A stretch of DNA of 64,000 nucleotides from Chryseobacterium pennipullorum (GCF_003384725.1 NZ_QNVV01000002.1:372001-436000); one strand, 5' to 3'. Counted from the stretch's first letter, positions 42,508 to 51,372 are shown. Made by a program: numbers and translations. Notes: generated from the letters alone by a model not told the origin.

Positions 42508-43088
42508 GGATCAAGTACAAAAGTTGTGAGGAGAAACTGAGTGTTTTTCTATTTATACTTTTGCCTTGAAATCGAAGATTCGACGGAGTCAAACAAAAGT
42601 ATACAAAAATTCAAGACTGGAATCATCCGCTAAAAATTGACCTTGCCTCCTAAAATTTCCAAACTCGCATGGATTCAACATTGGTTCTTCGACTCAATAG
42701 AATGGCCATGCTCAGACACTGGAAATTTCTTAACGGATTCAAGGTCAATTTTGCCTCTGATTTTTATTTTTTATTTGAATCGGCGAACCTTAGAAGGTTT
42801 ATTAACGCTCCTGATTTCTAGGTCGGTTAAAGGTTTACTTACAACTATTTCCCATGGCTCTGCTACAAAGTTCCCTTAAAGTTTATGCTCAAAAATCTGT
42901 GAAAATCAGTATTATCTGTGGTTAATTATTTTTACTTATACGCTACAATCGAAAATCATCTCCCTTCAGTCGGTGAATACTATTTTTACAGAGTCAAACA
43001 GTGATGGGTATACCATCCCAATAGTATTTTTCCTATTCACATTAACTCAACTTTTTGCCTGGTGGCCCAAAACTTTTGTACCTGATCC
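42508..43088. mobile_element. MITE-like element with 18-nt terminal inverted repeats
   Basis: The ends are GGATCAAGTACAAAAGTT (42508-42525) and AACTTTTGTACCTGATCC (43071-43088), inverted copies with a single mismatch. The 581-bp interior has no credible gene, but includes a 120-nt imperfect hairpin (42633-42752). It also has, near both ends, the motif resembling CTATTCACATTAACT...TTTTTGCCT. The same motif occurs in a shorter relative at 51554-51639. This suggests a non-autonomous, palindromic mobile or repeat family; no target-site duplication was established. Confidence 0.6.
42633..42752. repeat. 120-nt imperfect hairpin inside the MITE-like element
   Basis: AAAATTGACCTTG (42633-42645) and CAAGGTCAATTTT (42740-42752) are perfect 13-nt inverted repeats. 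Inside them AAATTTCCA pairs with TGGAAATTT, then GCATGG with CCATGC, then ATTC/ATTG with CAAT/GAAT toward a short loop. The whole piece folds as one long stem. Confidence 0.65.
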
Positions 43089-43190
43089 GGCGAAAGACTG
43101 TCTACCTTTATAACTGTGTGAAGAAGTCTTTTTTATTCGTCTTCCGGTACCGTTTCCAACGCATTTCCCAGTATGCATATTGGCTGTCGT

Positions 43191-43221
43191 ATATAAAAAA
43201 AAGCCGGAATACCCGGCTTTT
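43191..43221 (-). terminator. Terminator of the LolA-like secreted protein
   Basis: AAAAGCCGG and CCGGCTTTT pair perfectly around AATAC, and a T tract follows on the minus strand. It lies 18 bases after the stop at 43239. Confidence 0.8.
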
Positions 43222-43238
43222 ATAATGTAAAAAGAATT

Positions 43239-43925
43239 TTATTTGAAATCTTCATCTGTAACTCCAGAGTTGATGACAACTTTTGTGGTTTTGATATTCA
43301 CCTTCTGTCCGGATCCTTCTGCTTCCACTTCTGCAGGGAATTTCAATCCGTCTGCGGTCATATAGCTTTTAACAGTTACATTACCTTCTGCCGCATTGGT
43401 TTTATATAAAAGCCCTGTTGCCGCATCAAAGTAAAACTTACCTTTATCTGAAGACAGTACATTGTAGTCTTTGCCATCGAGTTTCTCTGTAGTTACCTCT
43501 TTAAAATTAGCCACATCAAAAGCAAGGGCATCTACCGGTCTTCCTTTTTTAAGATCAGCAATCTTATCTGCAGGAATATCAGTTTTGTTTCCCATCTGGT
43601 CAAAATAGCCTTTTTCACCATCAAAAAGCTGAACCATCTGCTGGCCCATCAAAGATTGTACAGACTTGAATTTGTTTCCTAATTTCTTAGTCGTCATCGT
43701 AATTTCCATTCCCTGTACGCTCAGTGTATTTTCAGTAATCGTAGACTTTACAGCTTCCAATTTATCTTTTCCTCCCAGGGCTTTGAAATAATTATCAATA
43801 ACCTCTTTAGGTGTTAATTTCGATTTTACTGCTTCAGTCTTTACAGAGGCAGCTTCTTTTTTCTGAGCTGTAGCCGGAACGGAAAAAAGCACGGCACAGA
43901 AAAACGGAATGATGATCTTTTTCAT
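43239..43925 (-). CDS. Secreted LolA-fold-like protein of unknown function
   Basis: The 228-residue protein has a signal peptide (MKKIIIPFFCAVLFSVPATA). It then has a pattern of outer-membrane lipoprotein-sorting/LolA-like proteins: TPKEVIDNYFKALGGKDKLE near residue 38, followed by a row of beta strands. A FYFDAATGLLYKTNAAEGN segment resembles LolA-like half-barrels. It is rich in Lys and lacks Cys after the signal, so it is periplasmic. The gene is alone with its own terminator. Confidence 0.7.
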   Translation of the reverse strand: MKKIIIPFFCAVLFSVPATAQKKEAASVKTEAVKSKLTPKEVIDNYFKALGGKDKLEAVKSTITENTLSVQGMEITMTTKKLGNKFKSVQSLMGQQMVQLFDGEKGYFDQMGNKTDIPADKIADLKKGRPVDALAFDVANFKEVTTEKLDGKDYNVLSSDKGKFYFDAATGLLYKTNAAEGNVTVKSYMTADGLKFPAEVEAEGSGQKVNIKTTKVVINSGVTDEDFK

Positions 43926-44152
43926 ATACTATAATAAGTTTTTAGAAGGTAAATATATGAATATTGACGGACATACATCAGGATAATCAATAAATCAGGG
44001 TAAGAGACATTCCAATGGAAACTTATTTGATTTAAAGACAACGATCATCTTTACATAAGGAATTACCTCCATTGTTCTTCCAGGAAATAAGAAGGCCGAA
44101 TAATGCTCTTGAAGTCATACTGAATGAAAAACTATCTGTCTGCATATATGAT

Positions 44153-44179
44153 AAAAAAACCGCCAGATCTGGCGGTTTT
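44153..44179 (-). terminator. Terminator of tig
   Basis: AAAACCGCCAGA-TCTGGCGGTTTT (44156-44179) is a perfect 24-base palindrome, with a T run on the minus strand. It lies 24 bases after the trigger factor stop. Confidence 0.8.
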
Positions 44180-44202
44180 CAAATATTTATATCGTAATAT
44201 AA

Positions 44203-45537
44203 TTACTTTTTAAGTTCTTCTAAAAATTCGTCGTGAGAAATTTTAGTTTCTTTTTTGCTTGCTTTTTCAAGAATTACATCTTTCAGTTTAGCCATAGCTA
44301 CTTCAGAAGAGATTTGTCTTACTTGCTCCTGATCTTTCAGCATTTCAACAGCATATTTCTGGATCTCCTCATCTCCAAGGTGGTGGATTCCGTAGATTGC
44401 CAACTGGTTTTTCACCAATTGCTCAGCCTGTGCCAATACATCAGCATAATCAAGGTTGATTTCGTTATCAGTCATCAGTTTACCTTCGATGATCTGGTAT
44501 CTCAACTGGCTTTTTTCAGCTTCAAGAATTTCTTTAGCCTGATCATCAGACTGGATATTCTGGTTAGAGAATAATAACCACTTCACAAGGAATGATTCAG
44601 GAAGTTTTACTTCTTCTTTCTCATTAACCTGCTCCAATACCTTATTCACAAAGTGAACATCAGCATTCTGCTGGAAATACTCATCCAATTCAGTTTTTAC
44701 TTTTTCTTTAAGCTCATCTTCAGACTTGATGTTTCCTTCACCATATACTTTATCAAATAACTCCTGATTAAGCTCAGCAAGATCTAATGAATAAAAGTCT
44801 TTTACTTTTACTTCTACTTCATTGTGGTGAAGATGTTCTACCTCCTCTTTGCTGAAACCTAATTCTTTAGCTAATTCTTCATCTCCTGCAAGTGTTTCTT
44901 TAGTCACTTTTACAGATCCGTCCATTTTCAAAGCTTTTACCAATTTGAAAGCTTCTTTGTTTTCAGCGGTAATGGTAACATTCTTCGGATGGTGGTGGTG
45001 CTCTCCTTCAGCATCTTCTTCCACAACCTGAGAAACTTCTAAAGCAATGTAAGAATCTTTAGTGATTTTATCTTGAGGAACCTGCTCAGCAAAACGCTTC
45101 TGCATGTTTTCAATACTCTTGCTGATTTCTTTTTCAGAAGCTTCTACTTTGTAGTGAGGAGCTTCATATTTAGCTAAATCTATAGTGAATGCAGGCTCAT
45201 ATCCTACTTCGAAAGCAACTTCCAGCTGATCCGCATTGTAGTCGAATTCGTTTACTGGCTGAGGAATAGGCTGACCAACTAATCTTAATTTGTTTTCATT
45301 AACATAGTTGTTCAAAGCATCAGAAACTTGTTTGTTGATCTCTTCAAATGCAATACCTGCTTCATATTGTTTTTTAACCATACTCAAAGGCACTTTCCCT
45401 TTTCTGAAACCAGGAACTTGCGCATTTTTAGCATAATTAATCAACTGCTTCTCTACTTTTTCTTTGTAGTCAGATTTTTCCAATGTCACTGTAAGCAATG
45501 CACTTACATCATCATGGTTTTGTGCGGTAACCTTCAT
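44203..45537 (-). CDS. tig: Trigger factor
   Basis: The 444-residue ribosome-associated chaperone has the ribosome-binding signature VPGFRKGKVP (41-50) in its N-terminal domain. A divergent PPIase-like middle and a long helical C-terminal domain follow. The middle domain is reduced, as in other Bacteroidota. It carries an acidic/His stretch with four consecutive His (180-183, in EGEHHHHPK), which might bind metal. A -7 box TATTTTTG lies upstream. The terminator is at 44153-44179. Confidence 0.9.
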   Translation of the reverse strand: MKVTAQNHDDVSALLTVTLEKSDYKEKVEKQLINYAKNAQVPGFRKGKVPLSMVKKQYEAGIAFEEINKQVSDALNNYVNENKLRLVGQPIPQPVNEFDYNADQLEVAFEVGYEPAFTIDLAKYEAPHYKVEASEKEISKSIENMQKRFAEQVPQDKITKDSYIALEVSQVVEEDAEGEHHHHPKNVTITAENKEAFKLVKALKMDGSVKVTKETLAGDEELAKELGFSKEEVEHLHHNEVEVKVKDFYSLDLAELNQELFDKVYGEGNIKSEDELKEKVKTELDEYFQQNADVHFVNKVLEQVNEKEEVKLPESFLVKWLLFSNQNIQSDDQAKEILEAEKSQLRYQIIEGKLMTDNEINLDYADVLAQAEQLVKNQLAIYGIHHLGDEEIQKYAVEMLKDQEQVRQISSEVAMAKLKDVILEKASKKETKISHDEFLEELKK

Positions 45538-45627
45538 TATTGATTAAAATTTTAGGTTGCAAAAATATGAATTTTTTATGAAAATCACCCATTTAAAATT
45601 AACTTATACAGCCAAATATTGTTAAAT

Positions 45628-45652
45628 AAAAAAACCACTGAAAAATCAGTGG
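45628..45652 (-). terminator. Terminator of the TonB receptor-lipoprotein unit
   Basis: CCACTGA and TCAGTGG pair around AAAA and are followed by a T tract on the minus strand. It lies 55 bases after the lipoprotein stop. Confidence 0.65.
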
Positions 45653-45706
45653 CTTCCCAAATTATTATATGACAAGATTGAAATACTCTTTTCAGAGTGT
45701 TTCGTA

Positions 45707-46261
45707 TTAATGAAAATCAATAAGGATATCTACATCACTTTCTCCACCTATGGTGCTTCCCAACTGGTTATCAGGTGATGGAGTATTATCATCTACGGCA
45801 GTAGGTCCGTGAACAAGAACAATATTAGCCTTACCAGCAGCCGAAGCAGATACAGTCCACTCTGTTTTTAGACCCAGTTTTTTACCGTCTGTTCTTACAA
45901 TATCATCGGCAGCTCTTTTTACTTTGATATCAGCTCCTGTAAATTTGTAGGTGATAAAGTGCATATCTTTTTCTTCCACGATCTCATCAGAGCTGTGATA
46001 ATGATCATCATGCTTGATCTGGAAATCCAGGTTGACCAAATAGGTCTGTCCTTGGTTCAGGTGAAGGTGTTCCGCAGCGACTCCGCCTATGACATTTGCG
46101 GTCTGCTTTTCTCCCGTCGCTTTATTGGTGACAGTCACTACTACCTTTCCTATTTCCTCGTGCTCATGGATATCTTCCGGAATATCATTATTTCCGTCAC
46201 GACAAGAGAATAATAAGATAGCAGCGAATAATAAAAGCGATATGTTGAATAATTTTTTCAT
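45707..46261 (-). CDS. Histidine-rich lipoprotein
   Basis: The 184-residue protein has a lipoprotein signal peptide with lipobox LLFSC (Cys20). The mature part is unusually rich in His and acidic residues: IHEHEE, AEHLHLNQG, KHDDHYHSSDE. The rest is beta-rich. It starts 26 bases after the TonB receptor stop and is very likely its partner, either as a surface metal-binding protein or a metallochaperone. Zinc or a similar transition metal is the natural guess from His content; this is inference. Confidence 0.8.
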   Translation of the reverse strand: MKKLFNISLLLFAAILLFSCRDGNNDIPEDIHEHEEIGKVVVTVTNKATGEKQTANVIGGVAAEHLHLNQGQTYLVNLDFQIKHDDHYHSSDEIVEEKDMHFITYKFTGADIKVKRAADDIVRTDGKKLGLKTEWTVSASAAGKANIVLVHGPTAVDDNTPSPDNQLGSTIGGESDVDILIDFH

Positions 46262-46287
46262 TTTAATTTAATTTTAAATATTAATTG

Positions 46288-48672
46288 TTAGAAGTTGTAT
46301 TTAAGAGTAACCACGACATTTCGTCCGGTCTCAGGCATATAATATCTCAGTCTGTTAAGATATTCCCTGTACTCTCTGTTAAAAATATTGTTGATTCTGA
46401 AATTCAGATTCAGGTTTTTACATAGGTCTGCCCCTACTGAAGCATGAAATATGGAATAGGCTGCCGGAGTCGAGCTATAATCTATAATCCGGGTTACCAA
46501 TTCCTGATTATCAATAAACTGTACCTGCTGATCGGTTATCGGAAAACGGTTTTGTTTGAATACATTTTCATTTTCCAGTCTGATATAAAAATTGGAAGGT
46601 TTGTTCAGCTTCAGTTCCAGTGAATTTCTAAGGTTCATTGGCATCATCAGGATCAATGGTTCATTTTTGGTAAGATCATCTCCTCTTAACGCGCTAAAGC
46701 TGGTATTCCACTTTAAGTTATCCAGGATATTCAGTTGTGCATCGGCATCAATTCCGTAGATTCTTGCCTTGATCTGCTGGTATTCCCAGACGGCAAAGCT
46801 ACCTCTATTGGTATCGAGAATACCTACGGGAATCTGATTGATAAAACTGTCTGAGAACATCATATAGGGGTTGGCTTCCACCTGCAGGCCCTTCAAAACA
46901 TCGAAATGCCCTGTGAGTGACAGATTAGCATTATAGACCACTTCTTTATTGATCTTTAAGCTTCCTTTCTCAATGATGGCTGCAGAGTGGTGAAGCCCAT
47001 CCGCAAACAATTCTGCGGGGTTGGGAGTTCTGCTCATTCGTGAGAAATTGAATTTGATATCAAAATCTTTAGCAGGTTTATAATTCAGGCCGATATTGGC
47101 AGAAAAATTATGATAATCAATTACGGGACGGGTTAAGACTCTGCTTCCGTTTTTCTGTACAAAGAACTGTGGAAAAACATCGGCATAATTGTCATCCCAT
47201 TCTTTAGCATCATAATATTTATAAGCATCATATCTGCTGAAATCATATCTCACTCCTGCCTCGGCATTCAGTTTTGGTGTAAACCTATATTTGAATACGG
47301 AAAAAGCTCCTGCATCATATCTGTAATAATCAGGGATCAAACGCCTCGCTTTAGTGCCGGGATTGGGATAATTATCCTGAAAGCCTCCTGAAATACCACT
47401 TTCCAGACTCCAATTTGCCCGTTCTATAAGATGGGTAAGGCTTGCGGAGTGGGTAATCAGCCTGAGGTCCATAGAAGGAGTATCTTTAAGATCTCCTTTT
47501 CGGACATCATATTCTTTACGTCTGTTCAGCTGAAAGCTATACTGGAATGTAATTTTTCCAAAGTCGGCAAAACGTTTATAAGCAGAAAGCTTTACAATGT
47601 GGTGTTCCACATTCTGCTTTGGATAACCGATATTATAGCTGAAATCATCCAGATAATAAGGCTGTCCCAGTGTCATTGCATTGTAGATATCACGAGCATT
47701 ACCAAGGTGTGCTCCCCTGTAAATCCCGAAATCCTGATTGATTCCGTTGTAGGTAACATCAAATCCCTGCATAAAGCTGTGATTTCCAAAGGAAAAATTA
47801 AAAGAATTTATTTCTGCTCCGGTATTCTGAAGGGTGTGGTGCGGAATATAAAGGTCTCCCAGTTTTCTATAGCTTCCACCAGCTTTTACAAACCATTGAT
47901 TCTCCCATGATTTCAGCACGTTAGCTGAAATCTCACCGCCTCTGCCATTAGAGATTCCGGACAGCTTCACATTTCCCATTATCGTATCTTTCTTCGGAGC
48001 TACGGCAGGCTCCAGAAGAACGACTCCTGCGATTCCGTCATTCCCATATTTCAGGGCAGATGCTCCTTTGATGACATCAATATGTTCAAAATCGTTGACA
48101 TCCACATTGGGAGCATGTTCTGCTCCCCATTCCTGCTCTGCCATCTTCACCCCATTATTCATAATGGAAATCCGGCTCCCATAAAGACCATGAATAACCG
48201 GTTTGGTGATATTATTTCCGGTCTTCAACACCGCTACCCCCGAAATCCTTGAAAGAATATTTCCGAGATTTTCTGTGGAATTCCTTTCAATTTCCGATTT
48301 ATCCAGTGTTTTCATAATCATGGAACCTTTAGACTTATGACTTCCATGCAAAGTAATGGTTTCAATATCTCCGGTATGATGTTCCAGTGTAATGGTAATG
48401 TGAAGATCCTGATCAACTCCTATATTTTCAGTATAATCATTGCAATCAGGATGTTTGGCAATGAGTGTATACTTCCCTGCAGGGATTTTGTCAAAAGAGA
48501 ACTTACCTTTTTTGTCGGTTTTCATTGCGAAACCACCGATCTTCACGACTGCATTTTCCAGCATTGTTTTGTCATGAAAATCCTGTACGGTTCCTTGTAC
48601 GGTATACGTTTTTTGTGCACTCGTAAATACTGATCCGCAAAAGATCAGCAGCAGGCAATATATCAATTTCAT
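46288..48672 (-). CDS. TonB-dependent receptor, probably for a metal
   Basis: Start chosen at the ATG at 48672 (MKLIYCLLLIFCGSVFTSAQ), giving 794 residues. Order: signal peptide, carboxypeptidase-like regulatory domain (about 21-110), TonB plug (NLGNILSRISGVAVLKTGNN, VIHGLYGSRISIMNNGVKM) and a beta-barrel ending in aromatic Phe (VVVTLKYNF). The plug has EQEWGAEHAPNVD, a motif seen in zinc-type receptors. It imports a substrate across the outer membrane with TonB energy. Neighbouring His-rich proteins on both sides suggest a metal. A 16-bp palindrome lies 80 bases upstream. Confidence 0.88.
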   Translation of the reverse strand: MKLIYCLLLIFCGSVFTSAQKTYTVQGTVQDFHDKTMLENAVVKIGGFAMKTDKKGKFSFDKIPAGKYTLIAKHPDCNDYTENIGVDQDLHITITLEHHTGDIETITLHGSHKSKGSMIMKTLDKSEIERNSTENLGNILSRISGVAVLKTGNNITKPVIHGLYGSRISIMNNGVKMAEQEWGAEHAPNVDVNDFEHIDVIKGASALKYGNDGIAGVVLLEPAVAPKKDTIMGNVKLSGISNGRGGEISANVLKSWENQWFVKAGGSYRKLGDLYIPHHTLQNTGAEINSFNFSFGNHSFMQGFDVTYNGINQDFGIYRGAHLGNARDIYNAMTLGQPYYLDDFSYNIGYPKQNVEHHIVKLSAYKRFADFGKITFQYSFQLNRRKEYDVRKGDLKDTPSMDLRLITHSASLTHLIERANWSLESGISGGFQDNYPNPGTKARRLIPDYYRYDAGAFSVFKYRFTPKLNAEAGVRYDFSRYDAYKYYDAKEWDDNYADVFPQFFVQKNGSRVLTRPVIDYHNFSANIGLNYKPAKDFDIKFNFSRMSRTPNPAELFADGLHHSAAIIEKGSLKINKEVVYNANLSLTGHFDVLKGLQVEANPYMMFSDSFINQIPVGILDTNRGSFAVWEYQQIKARIYGIDADAQLNILDNLKWNTSFSALRGDDLTKNEPLILMMPMNLRNSLELKLNKPSNFYIRLENENVFKQNRFPITDQQVQFIDNQELVTRIIDYSSTPAAYSIFHASVGADLCKNLNLNFRINNIFNREYREYLNRLRYYMPETGRNVVVTLKYNF

Positions 48673-48751
48673 TGTAAATAGAATGATTGCGCACCCTTTC
48701 AGGTACATTTTCGTTAAAATTTGTTGGAAGGGTTGGTTTAATTATAAAATG

Positions 48752-48767
48752 TACGTTGTACAACGTA
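48752..48767. promoter_or_regulatory. 16-bp palindromic operator candidate upstream of the TonB receptor
   Basis: TACGTTGTACAACGTA is a perfect palindrome, located between the small His/Cys gene and the receptor, 80 bases before the receptor start. The size and symmetry suit a dimeric repressor such as a Fur-family protein, but it does not match a consensus I know. Confidence 0.5.
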
Positions 48768-48859
48768 AAAAGTAAAATGCCTTAACAAGAAGTCAGAAAC
48801 AAGTAGTTTAACGGTATTAAATATCATTACAACTACCAGTTGTTTTCTAACAACGATAA

Positions 48860-48925
48860 AACTAAAAACTTTAAATTTTAAGCATTAAACATTGAACTTT
48901 AAAGTATTAAACTTTAAACCCTATA
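48860..48925. repeat. Short TTAAACTTTAAA-type tandem words
   Basis: About 65 bases consist of variants of (A/T)TTAAAC(T/A)TT(A/G)AA: ACTTTAAATTTTAAGC, ATTAAACATTGAAC, TTTAAAGTATTAAAC and TTTAAACCC. It is low complexity and intergenic, similar in style to the array after pssA but with a different word. Confidence 0.4.
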
Positions 48926-48936
48926 GAATCTATGAA

Positions 48937-49293
48937 TTATGAAAGTGCGGGAGGTCCCCGAAGCTGAAAGGTGAATTTGGTCTGGGACCAGATTTTCTCC
49001 TGAATGGCGATGATTTGTTTTACCTCGTGCGTATAATGCTCAAAAGTAAAACTGAAATCTTCAGGAGCCAGTGTATGGCCGGTAGCCAAAAAATGACAGG
49101 CCAAACAGTCGCCGGCTTTCTCTTTATGGTTGGCTTGCGCCATCGTATTCTCTGTCTTTTTAAGATTAAAACCTTTAAAATAGTCTACAGAGTCATGATG
49201 GTGAAAGCTTTGAGAAAGCAGCGCGAGAAAATACACTCCAAACAAAAGCTTGGAGATAAAACTCTTTAAATTTCTGCTTTCTTTAAAAATCAT
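48937..49293 (-). CDS. Small His/Cys membrane-associated protein near the TonB receptor
   Basis: The 118-residue protein has one N-terminal hydrophobic helix (about 14-29) followed by SFHHHDS and then CLACHFLATGH (CxxCH). The tail ends QLRGPPALS. The His and CxxCH residues suit periplasmic metal binding; heme attachment is possible but unproven. It lies upstream of the TonB receptor on the same strand. A -7 box TACTTTTG ends 4 bases before its ATG, so the mRNA is probably leaderless. I do not recognise a named family. Confidence 0.7.
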   Translation of the reverse strand: MIFKESRNLKSFISKLLFGVYFLALLSQSFHHHDSVDYFKGFNLKKTENTMAQANHKEKAGDCLACHFLATGHTLAPEDFSFTFEHYTHEVKQIIAIQEKIWSQTKFTFQLRGPPALS

Positions 49294-49297
49294 TCTT

Positions 49298-49305
49298 CAA
49301 AAGTA
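49298..49305 (-). promoter_or_regulatory. -7 element 4 nt before the small His/Cys gene
   Basis: Minus strand TACTTTTG, then AAGA and ATG. Another instance of the leaderless spacing. Confidence 0.45.
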
Positions 49306-49393
49306 TGAAAATAATTTAACTGTTAGCTTAAACTTACATTAAATTACTGATGTTATTTTTGATGATAAGTGGATAAAAATTACAATATGTTAC

Positions 49394-49431
49394 AAAAAAT
49401 GCTTCATATTTTTTGGGTATGAAGCATTTTT
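49394..49431 (-). terminator. Terminator of the ABC-F gene
   Basis: AAAAATGCTTCATA and TATGAAGCATTTTT form a 14-bp stem with a nine-base loop; A6/T5 tracts flank it. It lies 10 bases after the stop at 49441. Confidence 0.75.
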
Positions 49432-49440
49432 AATTTAGTG

Positions 49441-51372
49441 TTAATCAAGCTGAGTCCCCAGGTATTCCCACTCCTGCAGCGCGGTATCCAGTTCTTCTTT
49501 AGCCTTATTGTATTTTTCGAGGGTTTCTTCTGAAGGATTTTCCTTTGCAAAAGAACCTTCCATTTCTTCTATTTTTGTTTCAAGCTCAGAGATTCTTTCC
49601 TCAACCTTTTTTATTTTATTCTGAATATTTTTCTGCTCCTTGCTTACTATACCGGAAGTGGGGCTAGCGCTAATGACAGGTTTCTCTTCGGCTTTTTTGG
49701 GTTCTACCTTTACTTCCTCCTGATGAAGCTTAGCTTTTTCTGCAGAAATTTCTCTGATGGTTTCTTTTTGTCTGTATTCAAGATATTCGTTGATATCACC
49801 CAGGAACTCTTTCATTTTCCCATCACGGAACTCATAGATTTTATCACAAAGTCCCTGAAGGAATTCCCTGTCGTGAGAGATTACAATCAAGGTCCCTTCA
49901 AAATTCTGTAAAGCCAGCTTAATAATCTCCTTAGACTGAATATCCAGGTGATTGGTAGGCTCATCCATGATCAGTGTATTGAAAGGGCGAAGGAGCAGTT
50001 TACATAGTGCCAGACGGTTTCTTTCACCTCCGGAAAGTACTTTTGTTTTCTTGGTAACGGCATCACCCTGGAACAGAAATGATCCTAAAAGATCTCTCAC
50101 TCTAGGTCTTGTTTCTTCTGTTGCAGCATCCTCCGCTTCTTCCAGAACAGTTTTGTTTGGCGTTAAAACCTCTTCCTGATTCTGTGCAAAATAACCAATG
50201 TTTACATTATGTCCCAGGTTCCAGGTTCCTGAATAATCTTTAATATCACCTGCCAGAATTTTGGCTAAAGTTGTTTTCCCTTGTCCATTCTGTCCCAGAA
50301 GGGCAATTCTGTCTCCTCTCTGCACGATGAAGTCCACATCATCAAAGATTTGTTTATTTCCATACGCTTTTCCTAAATGTTCCGCTTCAAAAATTACTTT
50401 TCCGGGAACCATAGACTGTACGAAACGGATATTGAATTTTGAAACGTCTTCATTATCCACTTCTATCCTTTCTATCTTATCCAGCTTTTTGATCAGTGAC
50501 TGGGCGAAGGATGCTTTGGTAGCACTTGCCCGGAACTTATTAATATTATCTTCCATCTGCTTGATCTCCGCGTCCTGATTCTTTTTGGCCTGAATCAGTT
50601 TTTCACGTCGATCTTCTCTCATCACAAGATATTTGGTATAGTTGGCTTTATAGTCATCAACTTTCTTATTGTTGATATCAAAAGTCCTGTTACAAACTGC
50701 AGTCATAAACTGCTTATCGTGGCTTACCAGAACAATGGCACCGGGATAGTCTTTCAGGAAGTTTTCAAGCCAGATAATGGATTCCATATCGAGGTGGTTA
50801 GTAGGCTCATCGAGAAGCATAATATCATTCTTCTGCAGAAGTAATTTTGCCAGTTCGATTCTCATTCTCCATCCTCCGGAAAACTCGTCGGTGATTTTCT
50901 GGAAATCATCAGCTTTAAATCCGAGACCAAACAATACTTTCTCCATATCACCTTCAAGATTATAGGCGTCATGGTTCATCAAAAGATCATTCAGTTCTGT
51001 CATTTTATTGATCAGATCTGTATAGGAATCACTTTCATAATCTGTTCTGACCGTCATTTGGTGGTTTACCTCTTCCAGCTCATTTTTCCATGCATTGATC
51101 TGCTCAAAAGCCTGCATCGTCTCATTCCATACCGTTCTTCCCTTTACAAAATCGAGGTCCTGCTTCAGGAAACCGATGGTAACGCTTCCTTCTGTGATGA
51201 CCTCCCCTTCGTAGAAATTAATTTCACCCGACAGCATTTTTAATAAAGTAGATTTTCCCGCACCATTTTTTCCTACGAGACCTACTTTATCATCCTTTTT
51301 GATGGTGAAATTGACATTTTGGAATAAATAATTTCCCGAATGATGTAATCCTAAACTTTGAACCGAAAGCAT
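49441..51372 (-). CDS. ABC-F family ATPase
   Basis: The 643-residue soluble protein has two ABC nucleotide-binding domains with no membrane segment. Walker A motifs are VGKNGAGKST and LGQNGQGKTT; signature motifs are FSGGWRMR and LSGGERNR; Walker B is LLDEPTNHLD and LIMDEPTNHLD. A linker of about 80 helical residues joins them, and a C-terminal coiled coil (about 540-643) follows. ABC-F proteins act on the ribosome in translation or antibiotic protection. The layout matches the Uup/YdiF-like housekeeping type. A -7 box TATTTTTG lies upstream. Confidence 0.92.
   Translation of the reverse strand: MLSVQSLGLHHSGNYLFQNVNFTIKKDDKVGLVGKNGAGKSTLLKMLSGEINFYEGEVITEGSVTIGFLKQDLDFVKGRTVWNETMQAFEQINAWKNELEEVNHQMTVRTDYESDSYTDLINKMTELNDLLMNHDAYNLEGDMEKVLFGLGFKADDFQKITDEFSGGWRMRIELAKLLLQKNDIMLLDEPTNHLDMESIIWLENFLKDYPGAIVLVSHDKQFMTAVCNRTFDINNKKVDDYKANYTKYLVMREDRREKLIQAKKNQDAEIKQMEDNINKFRASATKASFAQSLIKKLDKIERIEVDNEDVSKFNIRFVQSMVPGKVIFEAEHLGKAYGNKQIFDDVDFIVQRGDRIALLGQNGQGKTTLAKILAGDIKDYSGTWNLGHNVNIGYFAQNQEEVLTPNKTVLEEAEDAATEETRPRVRDLLGSFLFQGDAVTKKTKVLSGGERNRLALCKLLLRPFNTLIMDEPTNHLDIQSKEIIKLALQNFEGTLIVISHDREFLQGLCDKIYEFRDGKMKEFLGDINEYLEYRQKETIREISAEKAKLHQEEVKVEPKKAEEKPVISASPTSGIVSKEQKNIQNKIKKVEERISELETKIEEMEGSFAKENPSEETLEKYNKAKEELDTALQEWEYLGTQLD

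Noticed and set aside
42637-42879. 80-codon frame inside the MITE-like element
   Set aside because: It lies on the palindromic hairpin and has no resemblance to a known protein; most likely a by-product of the repeat.
45707-49293. Reading the CxxCH of the small protein as a cytochrome c heme site
   Set aside because: A single CLACHF in a 118-residue protein without other cytochrome features; metal binding with the HHH motif is a simpler reading.
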